Shown here piece after piece: positions 1 to 7,292 of a stretch of DNA of 64,000 bases. A program made the position numbers and the translations under genes. The notes beneath the pieces are model-generated. The model was given only the letters and a program-made list of their open reading frames with translations. It made no database searches and had not been told where the DNA came from. The DNA is from Bin87 sp965243255 (GTDB lineage: Bacteria > Chloroflexota > Dehalococcoidia > Lucifugimonadales > UBA3495), in the NCBI GenBank assembly GCA_965243255.1, contig CBDEUH010000004.1, positions 868,001 through 932,000 of the forward strand, given 5' to 3'. Numbering within the stretch: position 1 is the stretch's first letter; each line of letters opens with the position of its first letter.

Positions 1-864
1 GCTGATGTTGTAGCTGTAGAAGGAAATGTCGGGAGATCCCCGGTACTGCCAATGGATTTCGTTGGTTTCGGGATCAACCTCGACGATGCGGGAATGGCTG
101 GCCCCACGGCGATGGCTGCCGTTGTCGAAAATCAGCACGCGGCCGCTGTCCAACCAGGTGGGATGGTGCTGCTGGTAGAGTTCGCCGGGTCCCCACTTCC
201 ACTTGAACGCTCCGGAAGCGCGGTCAACAATGCCCACGGTACTGGTGAGCCGGTAGCTGACGAGAAGGTCGCCATCGGCGGTAACGTTGAGGCAATTCTG
301 ATGGGTCCATTCCCGACGTGGTTCCATGTTGGAGATGATGTCTTCGGCTGTGTCCAGATGCTCCCAGGAGCGCCACTCCCAAACGGAGGCTCCGTCGGGA
401 GTGATCTCCCGGACGACATCGCCCAGCATTCCGGGGGCAAAGTCAACGTCGTATCCACCCTGCACTTGGTCCGGCAAGCCATCGGGAAGAGGTTCCCAGA
501 GCAGGGCCAAAGTGTTGCCGTTGGTCAACCTTTCAAAGTCGTGGTGCAGCATTACGTTGCGATAAGCCCAAACCACGTTGCTGTTCCAATCGAGTTCGAT
601 GAGGCTGGCCGATGAGCCACCCACGGCTTCAACGCCGCCGGCGTCCTCCGGGGGCATAGTCCGGCAGAGCAGGTTCCCGTTGTCCAGCAGGTAGGCGTAG
701 TGGATGCCCTCGTCGGAGTGCCAGCGATGAACCACGTTGCCGTTCATGTCAATCAGGTACGCATCCTGTCCGCCCCGGGTGGTGGAAAACAAGGTGTAGC
801 CCCGCTGACAAGCTGACGGCGTGTAGTGAATCAACCCTACCGGGTGATGAATCGACCAGCCCAT
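1..864 (-). CDS. Arylsulfotransferase-like protein (3' end beyond window)
   Basis: The reverse strand is open from an ATG at 864 to the window edge (288 codons, no stop), so the C-terminus is missing. A GGAGGT ribosome site lies 7 bases before the ATG. The translation has repeated beta-propeller-like motifs: AYLIDMNGNVVHRW, YAYLLDNGNLLCR, IELDWNSNVVWAY with LHHDFERLTNGNTL, EITPDGASVWEW and IVEVDPETNEIHW. This pattern of 'hD..G.vvW....HHD...L.NGN.L' is characteristic of the arylsulfotransferase (ASST) family, which transfers sulfuryl groups between phenols or acts as a related periplasmic propeller. No signal peptide is visible at this start. It is transcribed divergently from the EamA gene. 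Substrate cannot be inferred. Confidence 0.8.
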   Translation of the reverse strand, partial: MGWSIHHPVGLIHYTPSACQRGYTLFSTTRGGQDAYLIDMNGNVVHRWHSDEGIHYAYLLDNGNLLCRTMPPEDAGGVEAVGGSSASLIELDWNSNVVWAYRNVMLHHDFERLTNGNTLALLWEPLPDGLPDQVQGGYDVDFAPGMLGDVVREITPDGASVWEWRSWEHLDTAEDIISNMEPRREWTHQNCLNVTADGDLLVSYRLTSTVGIVDRASGAFKWKWGPGELYQQHHPTWLDSGRVLIFDNGSHRRGASHSRIVEVDPETNEIHWQYRGSPDISFYSYNIS

Positions 865-894
865 AAACTGACCTCCGCAGTCAAGATCACGGAG

Positions 895-930
895 ATTATA
901 ACAATACGGCCGAGCCTGAACAGTTATAAT
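895..930. promoter_or_regulatory. Divergent promoter region between arylsulfotransferase and EamA genes
   Basis: Two perfect TATAAT boxes face away from each other: the reverse strand reads TATAAT at 900-895, about 30 bases before the ATG at 864, and the forward strand reads TATAAT at 925-930. The forward box ends 6 bases before the GTG proposed as the EamA start (937), so the EamA mRNA could be leaderless. Neither has a convincing -35 box. Confidence 0.5.
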
Positions 931-936
931 GCCGCC

Positions 937-1833
937 GTGTGGATTCTCCTCGCCATTTGCAGCGCGGCCTCCCTGGGCCTGGCCAACATCGCTCACAAGC
1001 GGCTGCTGGACAACTACCTCGACGGTGTTAGCGTTCTGGGCGCCGGTTCCATTCTGTCCCGGCTTACCTGCGGGGTCCTCGTCATCGCGGTGGTAGGATG
1101 GCCAGCCGATGCGCCGGCGGAGTCCATAGCCTTTGGGCTACTGTCCGGTGTCAGCCTCGGAGCCGGCCTGGCCTTGCTCTTTCTGGGTCTGAAGTTGGGC
1201 GAAGCCTCTCGCGCCGTAGCCATCAGCCAGACCAATCCCATCCTCGTCGCAGTGCTGGCCCTCATCATTCTGGGCGAACAAGTGGGCCTGCTGGAGTGGG
1301 CGGCCATTGCGCTAGTAGTGTGCGGGGCCGCACTGGTGTCTATCGAGGGCTTTCAGCGGGGCCTCCTTCGTCTCACTCCCGGCTTAACGGCGCTGGTTGC
1401 CAGTTCCGTTACCTTGGGTTTGTCCTTCTTCCTGGCCAAACTTGTGCTGGACGACCTCACTCCCTGGGAGGTTTTCGGACTTCAAGAGCTGGGCATGGTG
1501 CCGGTGTTTGCCGTCTTCGGCCGGCCGGCTAACTGGCGCCGATTATGGAGTGGGCTGCGCTCCGGCCCGGCCCTGACCACCTTCCTCATCGGCGAGGGCG
1601 TGCTGCCGCAGGTGGCGATACTCCTGTTCGTCTGGTCATTTGCCTTCGGCCCGGTATCCCTGGCATCGGCAATCCTGGCGACGCGTCCCCTGTTTGTCTT
1701 CGTGGTTGGCACACTGCTCAGTTGGCGTAGCCTGGGCCTGCTGCAGGAGTCCCTGGGGCCGGCGGCCCTGACCGCTAAGTTCGTCGCCATCGCAATGATT
1801 GTCGGGGGCACAACCCTGTTGGCGCTAACCTAG
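937..1833 (+). CDS. EamA/DMT-family transporter
   Basis: 298 residues with ten predicted hydrophobic helices in two repeats of five, the usual EamA (drug/metabolite transporter) layout. Recognisable elements are the first helix ending in NIAHKRLL, the EASRAVAISQTNPILVAVLALIILGE segment after helix 4, and the related second-half segment GPVSLASAILATRPLFVFVVGTLLS. The frame is open upstream to 826, but that extension overlaps the divergent gene's start and is not hydrophobic, so GTG 937 is preferred. It gives the normal family length of about 300. There is no Shine-Dalgarno motif and a TATAAT box lies 7 bases upstream, which fits leaderless translation. Substrate unknown; EamA members export amino acids and other metabolites. 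Confidence 0.85.
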   Translation: MWILLAICSAASLGLANIAHKRLLDNYLDGVSVLGAGSILSRLTCGVLVIAVVGWPADAPAESIAFGLLSGVSLGAGLALLFLGLKLGEASRAVAISQTNPILVAVLALIILGEQVGLLEWAAIALVVCGAALVSIEGFQRGLLRLTPGLTALVASSVTLGLSFFLAKLVLDDLTPWEVFGLQELGMVPVFAVFGRPANWRRLWSGLRSGPALTTFLIGEGVLPQVAILLFVWSFAFGPVSLASAILATRPLFVFVVGTLLSWRSLGLLQESLGPAALTAKFVAIAMIVGGTTLLALT

Positions 1834-1838
1834 GCGAG

Positions 1839-2453
1839 CTACGCCGAAACCGACTCCGCTGGCCGGCTGCGGAACCGGAGACTCCAGAAGTGCACCGCCC
1901 CCACCAGGATGAATATGCCCACGCAGTAGCAGATGATTCCCCAGGACGTATCAAACATTGCCTTGGCCAGGATGATTGAGGCCACATAGACGAAGGCCAG
2001 GGTCAGCGTCGTGCTGCGCGTGCGCCACAGTATCGCCAGGGCCGGCAGCGCAACCAGCAACATCGGTCCGGTGAGGACGGCGGCGGTAACGCCCACGGCA
2101 GTGGCCGCGCCACGACCGCCCTTGAATCGCAGCCACACCGGCCACACGTGTCCGCAAATAGCAGCCACGCCGCTCAGCAAGCCCGTGCCGCTCACCGTAT
2201 CCCAGGAGCCGGCCAGCGCGTTAAGCAGCAGCACCGGAACGGCGCCCTTGGCAATATCTGCCGTCCCGACTATCACTCCCCAGCGATAACCCAGCAGGTG
2301 GGCAACATTAGCAGCGCCGGCGTTGCCATCACCAGCCAGCCTGACGTCGGCCGGCCTGCCGCCTACCTTTTGTGTTACCAGGTATGCGGTCGGCAGGCTC
2401 CCAAGCAAGTAGCCCAGCCCGCCAGCGGCACACCACGCCAGCAGCCAGAGCAT
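1839..2453 (-). CDS. plsY: Glycerol-3-phosphate acyltransferase PlsY
   Basis: 204 residues, the normal length for PlsY, the integral membrane enzyme that acylates sn-glycerol 3-phosphate at position 1 using acyl-phosphate, the first step of phospholipid synthesis. Conserved motifs are visible: GSLPTAYLV near residue 18, GDGNAGAANV near 41 (family consensus GSGNxGATN), ADIAKGAVPVLL, and FKGGRGAATAVGV near 110. Five or so hydrophobic segments are present. The gene lies just downstream of ilvE on the same strand (14 bp gap) and is probably co-transcribed with it; its stop lies 5 bases from the end of the convergent EamA gene. Confidence 0.92.
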   Translation of the reverse strand: MLWLLAWCAAGGLGYLLGSLPTAYLVTQKVGGRPADVRLAGDGNAGAANVAHLLGYRWGVIVGTADIAKGAVPVLLLNALAGSWDTVSGTGLLSGVAAICGHVWPVWLRFKGGRGAATAVGVTAAVLTGPMLLVALPALAILWRTRSTTLTLAFVYVASIILAKAMFDTSWGIICYCVGIFILVGAVHFWSLRFRSRPAESVSA

Positions 2454-2467
2454 AGTTCACCGTCCCG

Positions 2468-3448
2468 CTACGCCGGCACCAGATTGCCAGTCTGTACCGC
2501 AGTACACCAATGGCGGTACTTGGGGTTGTTGCCGACCACGATATCGAAGTACAAGCGTTGCAGTTCACTGGATATGGGGCCCGGCTGCCCGTCGGCGATG
2601 GGCCGGCAGTCCAACTCCACCACCGGCGTCAGGTGGGCCGCCGTACCGCTGAGGAACACCTCGTCGGCCAAGTACAGCTCGCTGCGGTCAATAGTCCGCA
2701 TATCAATGTCCAGCCCCAGCTCGGTGCGGGCCAGCTGCATCACGGTGTCGCGGGTGATGCCGCCCAGCGCGTTGTCCTCAAGGCCGGGTGTGTAGATGCG
2801 CCCGTCCTTGACCATGAACAGGTTCTCGCCGGAGCCCTCGGAAACGTGTCCGTCGTGGTTCAGCAAGATGGCCTCATCAAAGCCGCTCAGCGTCGCCTCC
2901 GTCTTGGCCAGGATGCTGTTGACATAGATGCCGCACGCCTTGATGCGCGCGGGAATCATCGGGTCGTCGACTCGCCGCCAGGACGAGGTACAGCAGCGCA
3001 GCCGGTCGCTGCCCAGGTAGTTGCCGAAAGGTACGGTGATGAGGGTGAAATCTGCCGACAATTCCTGCAGCTTCAGGTTGGCGACCAGTTCCTCGCTCTT
3101 ATAGGCCAGCGGGCGGATGTAGATGTCACTGGTGTGCTGGTTGAGCGCCACCAACTGCGTGGTGATGTCGCAGAGTTCGTCGGCGGTGTAGGGAATGTCC
3201 AGCATCAAGATACGGCAACCGTCCAAAAGGCGCACGTAGTGCTCGCGCATCCGGAAGATGTTGACGGCTCCCTGCTCGGCGTTCCAGTTGCCCCGGATGC
3301 CTTCGAATACGCCGGTGCCATAGTGCAGGGCGTGGGTCATTACGCTTACTTTGGCCTCGCTTACCGGCACGAACTGACCGCGGAAGAAAACCTGCAGTTC
3401 GTCGGCGTTGAACGAAGCCTGGCCGTTATTGGTGCCGCTGGTAGTCAC
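2468..3448 (-). CDS. ilvE: Branched-chain amino acid aminotransferase
   Basis: 326 residues, class IV PLP-dependent aminotransferase. It interconverts leucine, isoleucine and valine with their 2-oxo acids using glutamate/2-oxoglutarate. Signature segments: FFRGQFVPVSEAKVSVMTHALHYG at the N-terminus, with YGTGVFEGIR close behind; YVNSILAKTEA containing the Schiff-base lysine; EAILLNHDGHVSEGSGENLF; and LGGITRDTVMQLA. Start is GTG at 3448, preceded 7 bases upstream by AAAGGGGGC. Upstream is a good promoter (see 3480-3509). Overall similarity is to the bacterial IlvE branch rather than D-amino-acid transaminase because of the long EGIRGNW and YIRPLAYKSEE stretches. Confidence 0.93.
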   Translation of the reverse strand: MTTSGTNNGQASFNADELQVFFRGQFVPVSEAKVSVMTHALHYGTGVFEGIRGNWNAEQGAVNIFRMREHYVRLLDGCRILMLDIPYTADELCDITTQLVALNQHTSDIYIRPLAYKSEELVANLKLQELSADFTLITVPFGNYLGSDRLRCCTSSWRRVDDPMIPARIKACGIYVNSILAKTEATLSGFDEAILLNHDGHVSEGSGENLFMVKDGRIYTPGLEDNALGGITRDTVMQLARTELGLDIDMRTIDRSELYLADEVFLSGTAAHLTPVVELDCRPIADGQPGPISSELQRLYFDIVVGNNPKYRHWCTAVQTGNLVPA

Positions 3449-3479
3449 GTAATGCCCCCTTTGAGCAAAGATTCACGCC

Positions 3480-3509
3480 ATTATACCGTTGACCGTGGCA
3501 AGTTGCCAA
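3480..3509 (-). promoter_or_regulatory. Promoter of the ilvE-plsY unit
   Basis: On the reverse strand TTGGCA (3509-3504) and TATAAT (3485-3480) are separated by 18 bases, a near-consensus housekeeping promoter, with the ilvE GTG about 32 bases beyond the -10 box. Confidence 0.6.
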
Positions 3510-3785
3510 TCGCCCATGACCGTCACTCCCAGGCAAGAGCGTCGCCCCGTAATTGGTACTGGACATTAGCCAATTCTCCAATTGCCCAATCAGCCGTTTT
3601 TCGAAAATCGTTCAAATTCGTTCACTTTTTGCGACCCGCTACCGGGCTTGCCTCTGCTATAACAGACCCGTTACCGGAAGCGGCGGTCTCTCGCCCGTTG
3701 TGCCTCACAACCCCGCCGCTTCGGGCCATCCTGATACAAACCGGACCCAGCACCCAACTGATGACGGGACGGGAAGGAACCCAAA

Positions 3786-4469
3786 ATGCCCGATGAACTG
3801 TCCAATGAACTAGCCCAACGATTGCGTAAAGCCGAAGAGGCCGCTGCCTACGTTGAACAGCTGGAATCACTGGCCTCCCAGGCGCCAGCGCTGCGTGAAC
3901 AGGTCAGCCTGCTGCAACGCCTGGAAGAGCGTGAGCAGCATCGTCAGGATGCCATCGAGCGCGCCCGCGTTGCTCTTGAAGCCGCCAACCAGGCCCAGGA
4001 AAACCTCGCCGACATCGTCGCCAGCGCCGCCAACCTGGTCAATCAGTTGGCCCGCACCCTCCGCGAGGTGGATACCTTCCGCCGGGAAGCCACCGCTTCC
4101 CTGAGCGTGGTTGACCGTATGGACTATGAGGACGAACTGGACCACGCCCTCAACGAGCAGCACGATAGCGATGAGGACGCCGTGCAGCGCGACGCCCAAT
4201 CCATCCGCATGGTCATCGCCGCCCGACACGGTAGCGCCCGCGTCCGCCAGATGATTGAAGAGCTATCCCCAGGGTTTGAGGTATTCGCTGGTTGCAATCT
4301 GGACGCCGTGCCAATGCGCCGCGAGCTCACCAACCTGATCATGGCTCAACTGGCCGCCGAAGCTGAGGCGAATCGGCCGCAGCAGCGCCGTCCAGCGCCG
4401 CCACCTCCTCCCCCGCAGATGTCCGAGCCAGCGATTCCCCAGGAGCAGGAGGCCAGCGCCAACGGCTGA
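3786..4469 (+). CDS. Coiled-coil protein with proline-rich tail, function unknown
   Basis: 227 residues beginning with ATG, with AAGGA 7 bases upstream. Residues 5-110 are highly charged heptads (repeated LRKAEEAA, LLQRLEEREQH, ALEAANQAQENL, LVNQLARTLREV), predicting a long coiled coil. Residues 150-195 form a compact acidic/basic segment, and the last 30 residues are glutamine/proline-rich (PPPPPPQ). No signal peptide or membrane helix. No family recognised. It is a single-gene unit closed by a strong terminator 27 bases after the stop and marks the last ordinary gene before the integrase-borne island. Confidence 0.7.
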   Translation: MPDELSNELAQRLRKAEEAAAYVEQLESLASQAPALREQVSLLQRLEEREQHRQDAIERARVALEAANQAQENLADIVASAANLVNQLARTLREVDTFRREATASLSVVDRMDYEDELDHALNEQHDSDEDAVQRDAQSIRMVIAARHGSARVRQMIEELSPGFEVFAGCNLDAVPMRRELTNLIMAQLAAEAEANRPQQRRPAPPPPPPQMSEPAIPQEQEASANG

Positions 4470-4495
4470 TATCCGGCCCACCCAATAAATCAAGA

Positions 4496-4522
4496 GGGGC
4501 GACTCAATGAGTCGCCCCTTTT
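4496..4522 (+). terminator. Rho-independent terminator after the coiled-coil gene
   Basis: A perfect 10-bp stem GGGGCGACTC / GAGTCGCCCC (4496-4505 and 4509-4518) with a 3-base loop is followed by TTTT (4519-4522). It ends the 3786-4469 transcript and sits immediately before the island integrase. Confidence 0.9.
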
Positions 4523-4647
4523 CCGTTTGCGGGGGAGATTGGCACCGGCGGAAGGTGCTGATTAGGGGTTACCAGACATTCCCATAACTGCCCATACAAC
4601 AGCGCATTCAGTCTGTTTTGTGCGGGAATCGGCCCCCTTGGCGTTCC

Positions 4648-4708
4648 TTGACATGCCCGCACCATACCGTGTATTCTCTCGTGGAAAGTGATACACGGAG
4701 TGATACAC
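4648..4708 (+). promoter_or_regulatory. Integrase promoter and GTGATACAC direct repeat
   Basis: TTGACA (4648-4653) and TATTCT (4672-4677) are spaced by 18 bases. Directly downstream, in the untranslated leader, GTGATACAC occurs twice (4688-4696 and 4700-4708), 12 bases apart, ending at the integrase ATG (4709). The repeat may bind the integrase N-terminal arm domain or a repressor; this is inference. The intervening GGAG serves as the ribosome site. Confidence 0.55.
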
Positions 4709-5869
4709 ATGAAACGGCCGACAACCCTCACCGCCGCTTTCGTCCGAACGATTACTCAACCCGGCCGCTACGGCGACGGACGCGGTTCCGGCGGACTGTA
4801 CCTGCGCGTCCACCGAACGACAAACGGACGGGTCAGCCGCAGTTGGGCACAACGCATCAGGATCGGCGCCCAGTCCACCAATCTCGGATTGGGCAGTTTT
4901 CCGGAAGTAACGCTGGCCACAGCACGAGAACGGGCAGTCCAAAATGCGCAAATGATTGCCGAGGGTGGCGACCCACGGGCTCAGGTTGCCGCCATCCCGA
5001 CGTTCGCCGACGCCATGGAAAGCGTGATCGAGTTTCAGGCTGCAAACTGGCGCAACCCCAAAACGGCCAAGCAGTGGCGCAGCAGCCTGGAAACCCACGC
5101 CGCTCCACTCCTGGGGATGGCCGTGTCAGAGGTCACGACCTCCCATGTACTGACGTGCCTGGTGAACATGCGCGGCAAAAAGGACATTGCCGTCAAAGTG
5201 CGTCAGCGCATCGGAGCCGTCATGAAATGGGCTATTGCGCAGGGATTCAGGGCCGACGACCCAACGGGGGCTGCCCTGACTGCCGTACTGCCCAAGTCAC
5301 GGCGGCACACCAAACATCATCGTGCCCTACCATTCTCGCAGGTCGGTCAGGCCACCGCGATAGTGCGGCAGACGAATGCTTGGCCGGCGACCAAAATGGC
5401 TTTCGAACTCCTGGTCCTTACCGCCGCCCGCTCCGGTGAAGTGCGTCTGGCAAACTGGAGCGAGTTCGAATTGGACGAGGCCATCTGGACCATCCCCGAA
5501 ACCCGTATGAAGTCAGGACTCGAGCATCGGGTGCCGTTGTCCCGGCAAGCCGTCGACCTGCTTCGACAAGCGCAAGCGCTGGGTGATGGCGTAGGCCACG
5601 TTTTCAAGACACCGACCGGCAAGACGCTGTCGGACGCCGCCATCTCCAAACTGCTGCGGGAGAACGGAGTCGAGGCCGTTCCGCACGGATTCCGCAGCAG
5701 CTTCCGGAGTTGGGCCGCGGACCGCACCAACGTGCTACCCGAAATATGCGAACACGCCCTGGCGCACGTCGAAGGCTCAGCCAGCAAGCGCGCCTACTTG
5801 CGAACAGACTACTTCGAGCCTCGGCGCGGATTGATGCAGATGTGGGCCGATTATGTTCTCGGGTCCTGA
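4709..5869 (+). CDS. P4-type tyrosine integrase (arm-binding DUF4102 domain)
   Basis: 386 residues from ATG 4709. Residues 1-85 match the N-terminal arm-binding domain of P4/bacteriophage-type integrases (GRGSGGLYLRVH, SWAQRIRI, LGLGSFPEVTLATARERA). A SAM-like core-binding domain follows (about 105-190), then the catalytic domain with LTAARSGEVRLANWSEF (first Arg), PHGFRSSFRSWAADR (His-x-x-Arg), HALAHVEG and the tyrosine in KRAYLRTDYF. These residues make it likely active. It integrates genetic islands by site-specific recombination, usually at a tRNA or another short conserved site, but no tRNA is seen next to it. It sits at the junction between chromosomal-type genes and the accessory region, so the left end of the island is probably within 4523-4700. 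Confidence 0.93.
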   Translation: MKRPTTLTAAFVRTITQPGRYGDGRGSGGLYLRVHRTTNGRVSRSWAQRIRIGAQSTNLGLGSFPEVTLATARERAVQNAQMIAEGGDPRAQVAAIPTFADAMESVIEFQAANWRNPKTAKQWRSSLETHAAPLLGMAVSEVTTSHVLTCLVNMRGKKDIAVKVRQRIGAVMKWAIAQGFRADDPTGAALTAVLPKSRRHTKHHRALPFSQVGQATAIVRQTNAWPATKMAFELLVLTAARSGEVRLANWSEFELDEAIWTIPETRMKSGLEHRVPLSRQAVDLLRQAQALGDGVGHVFKTPTGKTLSDAAISKLLRENGVEAVPHGFRSSFRSWAADRTNVLPEICEHALAHVEGSASKRAYLRTDYFEPRRGLMQMWADYVLGS

Positions 5870-6521
5870 ATTCTCATCCCCGCCAGTGGCGTGGTTCGCC
5901 GGCCAGCGACAAAACTCTGGTCGACTTTCCCTACGAGATTTGAAGCGGCTGGTGATCAAGGAAGCCATCGCTGCGTGGATACGCCGCCGCTTGGACGGCT
6001 GGCCCCAACGTCCGCAAGACCTCCTCATGGAGTCTTGGCCCTCAGATGTGGCAGAGCAAACGGTTACTTTAGACCGTTTGGCGAGCACCGCCACGGACGA
6101 GAGCAAATCGTTACTTGAGCGGCAGGCAGCTTGGGATTTCCTGTTGGACCGAGCCCATGAATGGCTAATTGGCACTATCCAATCCGAGAATCCTCAATTT
6201 GACGACCTCTCCATACCCTTGGCCACGTGGTGCATGATGGTTGCCACAGGACACATCGAACCACCCAAGTGGGGCAGAGGCCGTCCCTCAATGCTCTCCG
6301 CGCTGCTCGCCAGGAAAACCCTGGCCGTCGTGAAGGAACTGCGCGAAGGTCCTGCCCGCAGCCAACAAGAAGCAATCGATTGGGTGGCGGATGCCACCGG
6401 CGAGAGCACGGACACCATCGTCAGCAGGGTGAGAAAAGCCAACCGAAAGCCCCACACATTCAACGACGCCTACGTCGACAATGTGCTGGAAATCTATGGT
6501 GAAAAAATCCCGATTTATTGA
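5853..6521 (+). CDS. Hypothetical protein downstream of integrase
   Basis: 222 residues; its ATG lies inside the integrase gene (17-bp overlap in another frame), suggesting translational coupling. Content is mainly helical and charged, with many Trp residues (AAWIRRRLDGW, QAAWDFLLDRAHEW, LATWCMMVATG). The C-terminal third (SQQEAIDWVADATGESTDTIVSRVRKANR) resembles a helix-turn-helix. No enzyme motif seen. Position directly after an integrase suggests an element-encoded accessory or regulatory protein; function unknown. Confidence 0.7.
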   Translation: MFSGPEFSSPPVAWFAGQRQNSGRLSLRDLKRLVIKEAIAAWIRRRLDGWPQRPQDLLMESWPSDVAEQTVTLDRLASTATDESKSLLERQAAWDFLLDRAHEWLIGTIQSENPQFDDLSIPLATWCMMVATGHIEPPKWGRGRPSMLSALLARKTLAVVKELREGPARSQQEAIDWVADATGESTDTIVSRVRKANRKPHTFNDAYVDNVLEIYGEKIPIY

Positions 6522-6580
6522 CCTGGTGCACACGCGGTCACTCTGAGCATACTACGGGAACAAACCCCCGGAGGTATGCC

Positions 6581-6799
6581 ATGACTCAAACTCCACAAGA
6601 CGGCCCGCCGGACCGTTCACTGCGCCGCCATGAAGTCGAGCGCCGGTGCGGTCTATCAACCACCACCATCTACCGGAAGATGGCGGATGGGACCTTCCCC
6701 AAGCCACTAAGGGTCGGCGCCAGAGCTGTGCGCTGGCCCGAATCCGAGATTGACCGGTGGCTGTCGGAACGCCCACGCGCCGGCGACGACGAAGAATAG
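6581..6799 (+). CDS. AlpA-like HTH regulator, copy 1
   Basis: 72 residues from ATG 6581, with CGGAGGTA just upstream. The sequence is the MerR-like winged helix of AlpA/excisionase proteins: LRRHEVERRCGLSTTTIYRK, then DGTFPKPLRVGARAVRW and ESEIDRWLSER. AlpA proteins typically activate or act as directionality factors for P4-type integrases and are found beside them. The first 60 residues are nearly the same as the gene at 15325-15549, and the leader sequences (CATACT..CGG...CGGAGGTA) are also alike. Likely regulates the integrase or the downstream recombinases. Confidence 0.9.
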   Translation: MTQTPQDGPPDRSLRRHEVERRCGLSTTTIYRKMADGTFPKPLRVGARAVRWPESEIDRWLSERPRAGDDEE

Positions 6800-7050
6800 C
6801 CGACGGCAAGGCTGTGCCGACCTCCGGTTCCGTCAAGCGGCGAGAGACCTTCCCTCTAGCAGGGGTTGAACTTTCTCGGAGCACATCCCCCGCGTAACGT
6901 TGAACGTCCTGACCGAGTCTTGCCTGAACCCCGAGCGGCGGGTCGTACCGGAGACGGCTCCCAGATTGGCCCGCACGGCAGGGTCGCTGCAATCAGTCGC
7001 GTGATAGTCCAGTAGGCCGCCTGTTTCAACGAGACGTGAAAACCATCAAC

Positions 7051-7224
7051 ATGAACCCGACAAACGACATCAGACAACTTCCTGACCGTACCGCCGAGTG
7101 TATCCAGTTCGCCAAGGACTGGTGGGCCGGCGAATCCTTCAGGCTTCCGCCTGGGTACCCACTGGGGCGCCAAAGATCTGTCGCGGCTGCACGACAGGCC
7201 AAGTCGCAAGGTTTCCGTAAATGA
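7051..7224 (+). CDS. Possible small protein upstream of recombinase pair
   Basis: 57 codons from ATG 7051 to a TGA that falls inside the inverted repeat at 7212-7237. Residues include FAKDWWAGESFRLPPGYPLGR and end in a basic tail. No clear ribosome site, no family recognised. It could be a real small regulator of the recombinase operon or chance; the stop overlapping the operator-like repeat is the only contextual support. Confidence 0.3.
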   Translation: MNPTNDIRQLPDRTAECIQFAKDWWAGESFRLPPGYPLGRQRSVAAARQAKSQGFRK

Positions 7225-7250
7225 CTATTTACGGAAATATAAGGTATAAT
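7212..7250 (+). promoter_or_regulatory. Perfect 11-bp inverted repeat and -10 box before the small recombinase
   Basis: TTTCCGTAAAT (7212-7222) and ATTTACGGAAA (7227-7237) are exact reverse complements around GACT. A TATAAT box follows at 7245-7250, so the palindrome covers where the -35 box would be (about 7222-7227). It fits an operator that shuts the recombinase promoter, or a recombinase core site controlling its own gene. Transcription from this box would start near 7257 and exclude the ATG at 7221, supporting the GTG start at 7293. Confidence 0.7.
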
Positions 7251-7292
7251 TTGGCACCGGCTAGGAACATCTCCGTTGGAGCAGAGGACCAA

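Noticed and set aside
52..615. 187-codon + strand frame at the left edge
   Set aside because: The opposite strand encodes a continuous arylsulfotransferase-like protein with family motifs over the whole stretch.
2510..3796. 428-codon + strand frame opposite ilvE
   Set aside because: It is the complementary shadow of ilvE, which has clear family motifs and a promoter on the other strand.
4523..4700. tRNA-type attachment site left of the P4-type integrase
   Set aside because: No tRNA 3' end is recognisable, and no copy of this sequence was found near 37 kb or elsewhere in the window.
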